Below, piece by piece: positions 1-9,767 of a stretch of 24,305 nt of DNA (position 1 is the stretch's first letter; every line of letters begins with the position of its first letter). Made by a program: the position numbers and the translations under genes. The notes beneath the pieces were generated by a model that saw nothing but the letters and a program-made list of their open reading frames with translations, was not told where the DNA came from and ran no database searches. The stretch spans positions 1-24,305 of the forward strand of contig JAYMTF010001317.1 of the NCBI GenBank assembly GCA_036897485.1, in the 5' to 3' direction. The stretch comes from Pelargonium nanum (taxonomy: Eukaryota > Streptophyta > Magnoliopsida > Geraniales > Geraniaceae).

Positions 1-618
1 AATTACCCTTACAACAACTACGCCTCCGCCCAGCCCAATCCACGCGCCACCTTCTTCCGCCGCTTCCTCATCTTCATGATCGTCCTCTTCATCATCTTCG
101 GCTCCATCGTCTTCATCGTCTGGCTCGTCCTCCGCCCCCGCATCCCCGAGTTCCGAGTCGAGTCCGCTTCGGTCTCCAATTTCACCATCTCCGCCTCCCA
201 GCAGGTCACCGGAACGTGGCAGCTAGGGTTTCAGGTCCTTAACCCTAACAAGAAGATGAGCGTGTCCTACGACAGCATCGACTCCTCCATTTACTACAGG
301 ACGCAGTTCCTGTCTCAGACTCGAATCCCGCCGTTCGATCAGGGGACGAGGAATCAGACATCGGTGACCTCCTCCTTCTCCGCGGCCGGTTCCTATGTCG
401 GCTCTTGGGTGCTAGGCTACGTCAATCGGGACAAGGCGAGCGGCGTCGTTCCTTTCAACGTCAGAATTATGGCTAACGTTGCGTTCAGAGCCAATGGCTG
501 GAGGCCGAGGAGAAGAATACTTAGGGGTTTGTGCGAAGATGTGCAGATTGGAATTTCGTCGAATGGTGGATCAGGGAAGCTGGTCGGTGGAGCTAAGGAG
601 TGCAGGGTTGGTCTGTGA
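1..618 (+). CDS. NHL/LEA2 (NDR1/HIN1-like) membrane protein, 5'-truncated
   Basis: The frame is open from base 1, so the N-terminus lies outside the window; 205 residues are visible and the stop is TGA at 616-618. The visible part starts with a Tyr/Asn/Pro-rich cytosolic tail, then a basic FFRRF flank and one strongly hydrophobic helix (about fragment residues 22-44). A short LRPRIPEF linker follows, of the kind that leads into the extracytoplasmic LEA_2 beta-sandwich in NHL proteins. The LEA_2 core shows the expected NPNKKMSVSYD and IPPFDQG segments (family: NPN..., P-FxQ). NHL proteins are type II membrane proteins of the plasma membrane, some involved in defence or abiotic stress; the exact role here is unknown. 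The helix-coding part uses mostly C-ending codons, unlike the AT-rich flank. The Met at base 76 lies inside the membrane helix and is not the true start. Family is confident; subgroup is not. Confidence 0.88.
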   Translation, partial: NYPYNNYASAQPNPRATFFRRFLIFMIVLFIIFGSIVFIVWLVLRPRIPEFRVESASVSNFTISASQQVTGTWQLGFQVLNPNKKMSVSYDSIDSSIYYRTQFLSQTRIPPFDQGTRNQTSVTSSFSAAGSYVGSWVLGYVNRDKASGVVPFNVRIMANVAFRANGWRPRRRILRGLCEDVQIGISSNGGSGKLVGGAKECRVGL

Positions 619-1792
619 CTGACGGACTGTGAGTATTTTTGTTTTTGCTGGTATTGTAATTTTTTTTGCTTATTATTTTTGATAGCTTAACATTCAAGGT
701 GTTTCAAAGCCAAGAGGATATGTTTTTGGTACTATGGAATTGATAAGAGATGTACATTGCTTTAGGTTCTGTGATGAACTGATGTTTACTTGGTAGTGTA
801 TTTTCTTGAATGTATAGCATTCACTATTCAGCAATTTGTGTTGGTTGATTTACAATTTTGATTGATATGTATATTGGTCTAGTCAACTTCTGCTGATGTT
901 CATGGATAGTAGTCAGGCATTTTTTTTTCATAAATGGGACACATAAACAGAGAAAATCATGTTGCTGAAATCGAATACAAAGCTTTGGTTACTACCACTT
1001 CTCTATTTTCTCATCAACTGAGCTGAAATTGTTTTAGGTTCTGTGAAGATTAATTGGTATTATTAATCACTATTCAGCTATCTGTGTTTGTTGAATGATA
1101 TGGAAATTGTTCAAATTAATTGGGGGCTGATGTTCATGGATAGTGGTCAGATATTTGTTTTCGATTAATGGGACATGTAAACAGAGAAAGTTGTGTATAG
1201 TTCCTTGGTGAATTGAATAAATCTTTGGTGACTATTGTTTTCTCATTAGCATAGCAGCTGTGTGCTATGAAGGTTTGCTACTGGAACTACAGTGTTAAGT
1301 GACTATGAGGTCTATTTTAGAGAATAAGTACACATTCTTTAGTCATTGATTTGTTTTCTTAGTTCCAATTTAGTAGGCTTTTGTCTGTTAGATATATAGG
1401 TATTTTTTTTTTCCATTCAATGTGAACTTTTGACTCTGACATCATGAATAATTTATTGCATTCTGAAAGTTACAATCCTTTAATTAATGGGGTCTTCTTT
1501 AAGATTAAATTATTGATATTTTCAAGCTCCTTGCTTGACCCAGAAAATATGCATTATGCTGTTCAAACTTGAACAGATAATGTTCCATTTTTGAGTTATT
1601 GTGGTGACCAGTATAGTATTGTGTATCCCATCCTCTGATCCCTTTAGTAGTTTGCATATCCACTTTTCCCTTGTCTGTGGCTGAAGGAGAAAGGATGATA
1701 GTTTAGAAACATAAGTAATGTGTATGGGGATCAATTGTATATTGCCATAGTTGTACTTTGAAACTTAGTGTCGGATTTTCTATCTTTGTAGA
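619..1792. other. AT-rich 3' flank and intergenic DNA
   Basis: This contains the 3'UTR of the upstream LEA2 gene and spacer DNA. I see no coding frame with family resemblance. The only internal structure is the tandem duplication listed separately at 760-1253. Confidence 0.6.
760..1253. repeat. Diverged ~270-bp tandem duplication
   Basis: Two successive blocks share an ordered series of words: TTTAGGTTCTGTGA (near 761 and 1034), CACTATTCAGC (near 822 and 1067), CTGATGTTCATGGATAGT (near 892 and 1128), ATGGGACA-(c/t)(a/g)TAAACAGAGAAA (near 935 and 1169) and TTTTCTCAT near the end of each. The offset of about 235-275 bp and the conserved order indicate an old tandem duplication with indels. No function is visible. 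Confidence 0.75.
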
Positions 1793-4190
1793 TGACCAAC
1801 TCAACTAAATGCTTAAGTTGATAGCTGGATCCCTCTCACGTGCAAGCTCATTATTGTTTGCATGTAGTCTATGCACATGTCTTCTTTTTGCCTTGTGTTG
1901 AAATTTTAACAAAGTTTTAATAACAGGTTGGATTTAGAACTCCAAACTCCAAAGTTGTGGCCTCTTAGGTCAACCAGACTTTGATACCATGTAGAGGACC
2001 AACTTAACTAAAAACTTAAGTTGATAGTTGAGCGTCCAACTTTAATTTTGTACTCACACTCTTAATTCTTAAAACCTTTGGATTAGTAGTTTTAAGGCTT
2101 GTTATTACTGGGAGAGTCAACTCTATTTTGTAGATAGAGTTCAATAGCTTGTATTTATTTGTTCCCTCTATGAACGAGTCATCAATCAGGCCTTCCTTGA
2201 CTCTTACTACAATCTATGAACGAGTCATCTCTCCAAACTTATACTGATAGTGAAATTGTAGATTTTCTCCTCTCTGTAATGTTTCGATTCCTATTTAAAC
2301 ACTAACAGTAGTTCTATTGGTTACTAGGAAGCTGCAGTAGTTACTGTAATTTTGCACTAACACTGTCCCTGCACCTCATTGCTGTATGGCTTTGAGTGAG
2401 TTTAAGCTGGACAGATGTGCCTTGGCTTTGAGTTAGTGTTTTGTTAAAATGAAATTCCTTGCAGTTCTATGCAAAGGAAGTCTAATGAACTCAATTAGTG
2501 GTTGGTTCTAAGGTGGAGAATTAAGAGATACAAACTTAGGTCACCATTGATTATCTTGTGGTTGTCTTGAGAAAGTATATTAGGCTTAATTAATGGTATC
2601 TTGGTAGCTTGTTTGATCTAAGAAACTACATGTTTGAGCATGTGTAGAAGTTGGGAAGTTGTAAGACCTCTCTTTATAGGTACTTGGTAGTGCTGGCAAT
2701 TTGGATCCAATTATCACAGGGGCACCCAAAATCCGACCTGCATTTTTGTGGGTTCAGGTCACACAAGGAATCCACTTATTTTTTACTAAAAATTTGAGAC
2801 ATGCACCCCTTGTGGATTGGGCTCGGGTTAGGCATTTTCAATCCAAAAAATCCTACCCAAAATGCCTAATTATCAGCTCATACTAGGATTCAATACCAGA
2901 AACTGATTCCTAAAATGAGTGTGAATCTATCAATGAACGTTGGGCTATTTTATCAAAGTATGCCTTGGTTAGAGTGGCTTTGGCCTGAAATAACCAACTC
3001 AACTAAAAGCTTGACTTGAAAGTTGATTGTTTTATACTCTAACATGCTTCCCTCATGTGCAAGGCTGCAAGCTCACTATTGCCTTGCATGTGGTCCATGT
3101 ACATTTATTTTTCTTGCCTTGTGCTGAAGTTTTAACAAATTTTTAATAACAGGGCGGTGGCTGGACTTGAACTTGTGACATTTTGGTCAACCATAATACC
3201 AACTCAACTTAAAGTTTATGTTTATAGTTGAAAACCCAACTTTAATTTTATACTCTTATCGCTCTTAATTCCTGTAAGACCTTTGGATTAGTAGTTTTAT
3301 GGCTTGTTATGACTGGGGAAGTCAGCTCTGCTTAGTAGACAGAGTTCGTTAGCTTGTTATATTTATTTGTTCTCTGTGATCAAGTCATCTATCAGGCCTT
3401 TCTTAATTCTTACTACAATTTGTTCACTCGAGGATTTTTCTCCAAACTTAGAGTGATAATGAAATTATAATTTTTCTTTTCACTGAAATGTTTAGATTCC
3501 TATTTAAACTTGAACTGTACAGTTCTCTTATTTTGCAGTATTTAGTATTTACTGTGATCCTGGAGTAACACTACCTCTGCACCCTCATTTCCGTATGGCT
3601 TTGAGTGATTTTAGCTGGAAATAGAGGTGTCTTGCGGTGTTTAGATTTTCTATTGCAGTTTGGAACTTGTAAGTTCCAAAGAAACGGTGTTATTGTGGTT
3701 ACTTGTAGATTTATTCCTTGAATGATATGTGCACTCAACTATTACATAATGCCAATGTTTTCATCTGCGTTGTCAACTATTTTATATAATATTATACTAG
3801 TATGTACACTATTTTTCATTAGCAAGAGACCAAGAGTGCAAGACAATCATTTTGGTTATGAGTAAAATGTTCTAATTGTTTGTCATCATTGTAGTGCGCC
3901 TTTTTCCTTTGATTATCTTGCTGGTCGTCTTGATAAAGTATTTCAGGCATAATTAATGGTATCTTGGCAGCATCTTTGATCCAAGAGAAGCTACATATGT
4001 GACTTGGTGCAGGAATGAGTTAAGAGCCTGAGTAGAAGTTGGGAAGTTGTAAGACCTCTCTCTGGGATTCATAACCAGAGCTTCCTCAGTTCTGTTAAAG
4101 CAAGAGTGAATCTATATATATATGAACCAACTCTTAGCTATTTTATCTGTGTATGTCTTAGTTAGAGTCGTTTTGGTCTGGACTCTGGAA
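1793..4190. repeat. ~1.2-kb tandem duplication (copy A 1793-2990, copy B 2991-4190)
   Basis: Both copies start with ACCAACTCAACTAAA (1795 and 2993). They then share, in the same order, TTTTAATAACAGG (near 1915 and 3142), TTTGGATTAGTAGTTTTA (near 2078 and 3281), TCCAAACTTA, ATTCCTATTTAAAC, GTATGGCTTTGAGTGA (near 2384 and 3593), TTAATGGTATCTTGG (near 2590 and 3953) and GTAGAAGTTGGGAAGTTGTA (near 2644 and 4031). Copy A alone holds the MITE at 2688-2880; copy B alone holds extra sequence at about 3640-3900. The unit also contains the word AACTTAAGTTGATAG twice in copy A (near 1811 and 2012), so it may be built from a smaller dispersed repeat. It has no coding content that I can recognise. Confidence 0.85.
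2681..2887. mobile_element. MITE with target-site duplication, hAT-like (family M1)
   Basis: The element runs from TAGTGCTGGCAATTTGG at 2688 to AATTATCAGCTCA ending at 2880, and its ends are imperfect inverted repeats (core GCTG..AATT). It is flanked by TACTTGG (2681-2687) and TACTAGG (2881-2887), a target-site duplication matching at 6 of 7 bases. The sister copy of the surrounding duplication lacks the element between 4058 and 4064. Internal words (AAAATCCGACC, GGTTAGG(c/t)ATTTTCAA) are shared with the element in E2F intron 7. No transposase is present, so it is non-autonomous. Confidence 0.8.
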
Positions 4191-4401
4191 TGAGCTTTTG
4201 CCTCGCCTGTCTAATATTATTGGGTGTTCCACAACAGATCGTAGTATTGGGCTTTATCAATACTTAGGCTCCAAGTCCATCATCATTGGAAGCCTCTGTT
4301 GGTGGCCAAGTGAACCATGTCTAGTTACACCTTGGTTCAAAAGGTTCGGTAGACCTTATGGTATTGCTTGGCCTGAAGGCAAAACTTCTAGTCATGACTG
4401 A
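4191..4401. other. Non-repetitive block with nested inverted repeats; identity unknown
   Basis: A 67-codon open frame here looks fortuitous: it lacks an ATG and matches no family I know. The DNA can fold: AGTATTG/CAATACT around 4232-4266, GGCCAAG (4312) with CTTGGCC (4369), and inside that TGAACCA with TGGTTCA. Base composition is more even than in the flanks. It may be a decayed exon or a structured RNA, but neither is shown. Confidence 0.3.
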
Positions 4402-5038
4402 ATTTCTTATGGATGCATAAATACTTTCCAGTTTTTTCATGAAACGTTCAGTTGTTTTCTTATGTAATAAGTTTTGGCTAACATATACTTTCTTGCTGTA
4501 TTGATTGAAACATGTATAGATTAGATTCTTCTGGGTGCGTTATTGTCAGGTTCGGTTCTTTGGATTTTCTAACTACAAATTCCCATCTTTTCCAATGGAT
4601 ACTGCTTTTGTATGTTACTTTATTCCTCTACTTTTCCATTTTTCCTTTTACTTCAGTGTTCAGTCTATTTATCCTCATGAAAATAGTATATTGAGTTTAA
4701 GCCTTAAGATGAGATACAAAACCAAGGTTCACAGAAGATCCCGGTTGAACCTTTTATGCTCATTACACGATTCAACTTAAACATAGCTATTGTTTCTAGG
4801 AACCCGAAGGAAACTCAGTAGATGGGATCGGGTATTCTTTTTTCAGTGGCTTCCACTTTTAGTTGGTATATGCTTAGCTTGTGCACTTGTGAAATCTTTT
4901 TTCTCCCCTTTTGGAATGATTGATGAAGAGAATATCTGATATGACGATGCTGATGAGGATATGGATATGCAGTGCATGTGTATCTTATAATATTGATGCA
5001 AAGTTTGGTAAATTAGAAAGTGTTGTTGCTTTACACAG

Positions 5039-5259
5039 GACTTGAATTCATTGTGGGAAAAGAAAAAGCCCTAGTGTGGCCTACAAGGTTTCACTTCAAA
5101 GCTAAGGCTGGAAATGAAGAAGTGGGTGGTCGTTTTCGGATTCACCAATCACTCCACTCGCAACCACCTTGCTCGGCTTTTTCAACCCTAGCATCAACAA
5201 GGGTTTGTTTACGTGGGACCGGAATTGTGACTCCAAGGCTAACGATGGCGATGGAGGAG
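5039..5259 (+). other. Exon-like block with good splice signals, no host gene
   Basis: A pyrimidine-containing tract ending TTTACACAG (to 5038) precedes 221 bp of more GC-balanced sequence, followed by the strong donor-like GAG|GTATGT at 5260. One frame stays open across the whole block. Another frame gives MKKWVVVFGFTNHS... and then stops inside the block. Neither product resembles a family I can name. It could be a relic exon of a decayed gene, a gene fragment carried by a repeat, or chance. Confidence 0.3.
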
Positions 5260-5679
5260 GTATGTACTAATCACATGTTGTTCTTTAGTCTTTTTCAGAT
5301 TAATTGAAGTTGGTACCATATGATAATCACTTGTTCATATGTATCGTTGATGGAGTCGACAAACTATACATGAAAGCAATACACATTGCTATACCTATAT
5401 GCATGCATGACTCAACATATGACTTGTGTTATTGTTGTTTTGTTTGAACTTTGTAGCTTTTTGCTTTGATGAGTTGTATTATTGCATAGAGTGTTGTGTG
5501 TGGTCCTATCCCAAGTGGTGGGGTTGGGTAGGTTTTGGATTTGAGCATAAGCTACTATTAGTGAATAATAGTTTTGGTTTCTAAATAGAGATTCTGCAAT
5601 TGCTATTTGGACTCGAACAGTAAGTACTCGAAATCCAATCTGCTTTTTTGTCGATTTGGGTTGGGAAAAAATGAGGGCT

Positions 5680-5880
5680 GGTAATTTATGTCATGATTTG
5701 TGACACGACATGAGTTTAAGCATATTTGAGTTCAGTTTAGTCGGGTTCGTGTCAACTTATTCAACCCACTTAATAATTGGATCGTGTTCGGATTGTACCG
5801 CTTATGATTCATTCATTTAAGTATAATGTAACTCATTATACTAATTAATCGTGTAAAAGATGACTCGTATAAATTACGCA
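5680..5880. mobile_element. Decayed hAT-like non-autonomous element fragment
   Basis: The block opens with GGGCTGGTAATTTATGTCAT and contains repeated GTGACACGACATG, CGGGTTCGTGTCAAC and AACCCACTTAAT(A/T) words. These are typical of the abundant plant hAT MITEs whose ends read GGGCTGGCAATTT and whose bodies carry ACACGACCCG-like motifs. The right terminus is not clear, so the extent is approximate. Confidence 0.4.
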
Positions 5881-6230
5881 TGTGAGGAGCTGAGTTTAGT
5901 CCTGATTTTTAAGTCCCTTTCTTGATTCGTTCAAGTAATTATGCCCTGAATTTGGAGTGTTGTGTGGGTTGTCTCCTACTAATGATATAAAGATTTATAT
6001 AAACATATTTATTAAATTCATGATCTATTGACTTGGTTATAGATTTTTATTTATTACTGAAGTTGATCTTTTCTTCAGTTCTTGATTTCACAAATATATG
6101 AAAATGAGATGATTTTGAGATTAGGTGAAAGAAAATCTATTTAGAATGTGAGTTGAGATATTGAGCAACATTCGAGAATAGATCATGGTGTGTGGAATGT
6201 CGTGTGCCTTGTAATTGTATTTTATAGTTG

Positions 6231-6330
6231 GTAACTTGGATCCAACAATACGAAGTTCGATTCGCATTTTATGGGTTTGGGTTGTATATCCAATTTTCGG
6301 GTCAAAATGAATATATATCTTTGAATGTAT
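6231..6330. mobile_element. Truncated copy of MITE family M1
   Basis: The sequence GGTAACTTGGATCCAA followed by GATTCGCATTTTATGGGTTTGGGTTGTAT parallels the left half of the elements at 2688 and 18598 (GGCAATTTGGATCCAA; CATTTTTGTGGGTT; GGGTTTGAGTTGTAT). No matching right end is visible. Confidence 0.4.
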
Positions 6331-6952
6331 GCCGTTTGTATCGCAAGTGAGGCGAGTCGATAAATAAATTACATCTTTTTTTATTTATATAAGATAGGGA
6401 TAAATTGACGTTCGTATTATTTTCTTTAAATATTACGTCATTTCGAATGTGACTTCATTTTATACGAGTAGACACGTACATACATAAATATTAATGAATC
6501 CAAGAATCGAAACGAGTAATTAGAATTGAAATATGTTATTAGTGAGGAGAGTGTGGTGCTTAATGGGGATCTAAGAAGTATTCTATTTATAGGCACATGC
6601 GAAAGAGAATAATTGAGCCATACATACATGTATGTTAATGTTATATGTAACAACCACCCACTTATTATTTGCATTTCTTAGCTATCACTCTAATTACCAA
6701 CTACTATAGCAATAAACCTTATTTTATGACTAATTAATATTTAAATTTGATATTCCATCTCACTAGACACTAGTGTAGTCTTGCTTAATTGCATGATAAT
6801 TTATAAATGCCACTGCACATTTATTTCATATTTATAGCATACAATAAAGCTATCCTCACCTACTCTCAATTGTTATAAAAAAAAAATATGAGTTATTATT
6901 ACACATGTTTATGGAAAACCTTGCTTCTTAATATTTATAAACTTTCACAGTC

Positions 6953-6960
6953 TATATATA
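6953..6960 (+). promoter_or_regulatory. TATA box of the NHL1/12-like gene
   Basis: TATATATA lies 80 bp before the ATG at 7040. A start of transcription about 30 bp downstream would give a leader of roughly 50-60 nt. This is the only good TATA-like element at a suitable distance. Confidence 0.65.
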
Positions 6961-7039
6961 ACACACCACTACACAAGCTCAGCTCTTCATTTTTGCTATA
7001 CCTTTCTCTATCACAAATTCAACAGAAACAGAGCCAAAA

Positions 7040-7678
7040 ATGACAGAGAAGAGCTGCGAGCACCACGACGACGAAGACGAGCGACGGTTCCAGCGGCAGA
7101 TCCTGAGCTTCGTCGGCGTCTTCCTCCTCCTCTTCGCACTCGTCGTCCTCATCGTCTTCCTCGTCCTCCAGCCCCAAAAGCCCCGTTTCCTCCTCCAAGA
7201 CGTCACCGTCTACGCCTTCAACCTCTCCCTCCCCAACCTCCTCTCCTCCAACCTCCAGATCACCCTCTCCTCCCGCAACCCCAACGACCGCATCGGAGTC
7301 CTCTACGAGAAGCTCGACGTCTACGCCTCCTACCGCAACCAGCAATTCACGCTCGCCACCGCCCTCCCCCCCACCTACCAGGGCCACAACGACGCCTCCG
7401 TCTGGTCTCCCTTCCTCTACGGCAACGCCGTCCCCGTCTCCCCGCTCCTCACGCCCTCGCTCCAGCAGGATCGGAACGCCGGGACGGTGCTGCTGAGCTT
7501 GAAGGTCAAGGGGAGGGTTAGGTGGAAGGTGGGGACGTGGATCTCCGGGAGGTACCACGTGTTCGTCACGTGTCCGGCGTATATTTCGTTCGGGAAGCAG
7601 ACCGCCGGGATCGCCGTGGGCCCGGCGGTGAAGTATCAGGTGGTGCAGACCTGCACTGTGGATGTTTCCAGTGGTTGA
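7040..7678 (+). CDS. NDR1/HIN1-like protein (NHL1/NHL12-type LEA2 protein)
   Basis: A complete intronless ORF of 212 residues. Residues 1-18 are acidic/His-rich and cytosolic. Residues 21-43 form one transmembrane helix, followed by the LQPQKPRFLLQD linker typical of NHL1/NHL12. The LEA_2 domain covers roughly 55-205 and keeps the family signatures VYAFNLS (57-63), RNPNDRIG (79-86), PPTYQGH (110-116), VWSPFLYG (121-128) and GRVRWKVG (158-165). Length fits the usual 200-220 residues. Family members sit in the plasma membrane, and several are linked to NDR1/HIN1-type defence signalling. The ATG follows CAAAA and a TATA box at the right distance. Third codon positions are strongly C-rich, which also creates a long empty frame on the other strand. 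It shares family but little close identity with the LEA2 gene at the window start, so the two are not a recent tandem pair. Confidence 0.93.
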   Translation: MTEKSCEHHDDEDERRFQRQILSFVGVFLLLFALVVLIVFLVLQPQKPRFLLQDVTVYAFNLSLPNLLSSNLQITLSSRNPNDRIGVLYEKLDVYASYRNQQFTLATALPPTYQGHNDASVWSPFLYGNAVPVSPLLTPSLQQDRNAGTVLLSLKVKGRVRWKVGTWISGRYHVFVTCPAYISFGKQTAGIAVGPAVKYQVVQTCTVDVSSG

Positions 7679-9767
7679 TGTATGGGACTGTGACGACTCT
7701 GTTGAGTGAGGTTTGGTGATTTTTATATATTAATTTTAGGAAATTGTATGTTTTTAATTATAGTTTTATTGGTCATCATATATGTGGCTATAAATTTTAA
7801 TTAGTGGAGCAAAATTACTTTTCAATGAACTTGGTTTTGTGTAGTCTCAATCAAGATTGAGTTTCAAGTGTTTGCACTGCAACACGTCGGGGAAAATTTG
7901 GTAGCTTTTGAGATTACATTAATCAATTTAAATTCGATTCACGGTCACATGAACGATGCAAAATTATACATGCATGATCAACTATATTGCGATCATTTTT
8001 GTCTCGAATCTGAATTAGTTGTCACCCAATGCCCGTTTCAACACAATATATATACACATATATAATTTTTTTGCATGCTTTGGAATGAAACTATATCTTC
8101 TATTGAGTTTTTTCTTTTTCCCATATTTCGATTTTTTTTTTCTTTCTTTTGTAGGAGTTTATTTATACTTCTCTCTCAGCGTATATCTAAGATTTTTCTC
8201 TTTTATAGATAAACTTGTTGTTTATTAAAATCCTTACTATTCTTGTTTATAATATTAAAAAAATGCATATGTTAGCTCATTATCAAAATTCTTGGAAAGT
8301 TCAGTTGGAAGAAGCTTGCAATTTAATCAATAATTATTTCCATGTGGTATTGTTAGGTGGAAGGTTAGTTTTCAGTTTGTTTGTGGGGCCAGGCCAGGGT
8401 GGTGATTGGAATTTATTTTATTATTATTGTTGTTTAGTATGATTTGGTGACATAATAGAATTTGCAATTCCTTTGAAATATAAACTTGTAAGTCACATTA
8501 TATAATCAAATATCTTGGTGGCCATGATGTGAGCAAAGATGAAAGAGTGAGCATACCATGTATTGCATATTTGCATGACGTTGAATCAAATCAATCACAA
8601 CACGTATCATAGTCATCTCGATACTTTTGTAAGGTCGAAACATTTCGTCATATCAAACAAATTTTAACAATGACTCATTTTAAACCAAATTTTCTTTTGA
8701 TTTGTAATGATGTGAAAAAGGAGGTTGGTGGTTAGGGTATTTTATACCTACTTCTAGTTGGCATTGCATAATAAGATATGTAGTAATGGCAATGAGTTAC
8801 TTTGGGCAGTTAGGGCTTGGAGTAGAACAAGTCACATCCACATTATATAATGGGCAGTAATGGTATGGTCCTTTTTTTCTTTGTATTTTTCTTCATAATA
8901 TTCAAAGCTAGTTTCCATCTTTTATTGTAAGTGAATAATTGGTCAATTGTTGATCTACCACTTTAAATTGGCCTTAGTTATTGCCATATGCCAATTTAAA
9001 GTTTCATGCATAATAAATGTATGATCATTTATCTATCTTGTAATCAATGTGGCTAGAAACCAGTCATGAATCAAACTTGGAATGAAATTACTCAAAACTA
9101 GACCAGTTTGGACCTAATTCAATAACAAAAAGTTCAAGAAAATATTAAAATGATCATAATTGAAGTTAACTAGAATGGTTTGCATGATCTATCTAATGAT
9201 ATTTGAAAAGATAGGACTGAACCAATTGATATGAATTACATTTGGATCGATTGGCACAATGTGGTCTATTCTTATGGTCCGACCCAAATTTCGCAGATCC
9301 CTATATATAATGAAATGGCCATGCTCTCATAATTACCTACATGCAACAACAGATCGATACTATTCCCGGGATATTACAGTTAAAACGTGTTGTGTTTGTG
9401 TTAGTCCATATATAACACAGTCAACTTTCTAAAAACACGACACGCACACATAAATGGACCGCTCTACATGTTACCAACAGCAGGCAGAGCAAAAGGACCA
9501 TAGTATGTTGGATAATTCTACATGCATAAAGACTGAGATTTTCCAACAGTATGTGACAACATAAATTAGTACTAATCCGCCGGGCAATCCCTAACCCGCT
9601 ATTCTATTGCACAAGATTTCAATATCAATTCCTCATAAGACCTAACTAGCAGAAGTAGGGGATGCAAACCTCATTTTGCTAAATGAAGCAGTTCATTACA
9701 ATCAAATAACAGTCAATAACATATAAGAAGATCTCGCACAAACATAAGAAAGAGAGTGAGAGAGTAT
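7679..9767. other. AT-rich spacer between LEA2 and NSRP1-like genes
   Basis: This holds the 3' flanks of the converging flanking genes and no supported ORF. A perfect 12-bp inverted repeat (CTTTAAATTGGC at 8961, GCCAATTTAAAG at 8990) makes a small hairpin. Around 9376-9450, ACGTGTTGTGTTTGTGTTAG followed by ACACGACACGCACACAT resembles a hAT-like MITE remnant. Confidence 0.5.

Larger units (their letters stand above)
4402..6950. other. Gene-poor spacer with decayed transposon fragments
   Basis: This is AT-rich DNA upstream of the second LEA2 gene. Apart from the exon-like block at 5039-5259 and the hAT-like fragments at 5680-5880 and 6231-6330, I see no supported gene. A short stem (AGGTTCA/TGAACCT, 4726-4752) is noted without interpretation. 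Confidence 0.55.

Noticed and set aside
18-209. 63-codon minus-strand frame over the first LEA2 gene
   Set aside because: Antisense shadow of the C-ending codons; Met/Lys/Arg low-complexity product.
771-900. Possible C/D-box snoRNA starting GTGATGA at 771
   Set aside because: No box D (CTGA) at suitable distance with terminal pairing; the motif is part of a tandem duplication in AT-rich DNA.
2701-2886. 61-codon ORF with ATCCGACC-type sequence
   Set aside because: It lies inside the MITE at 2688-2880 and begins with TTG.
7019-7558. 179-codon open frame on the minus strand over the NHL gene
   Set aside because: It is a by-product of the C-rich third positions of the sense gene; the product is a low-complexity Gly/Val/Glu/Asp string with no family resemblance.
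8019-8442. Several 65-75-codon plus-strand frames
   Set aside because: Phe/Leu/Tyr-rich translations of T-rich spacer DNA with no signals or family match.
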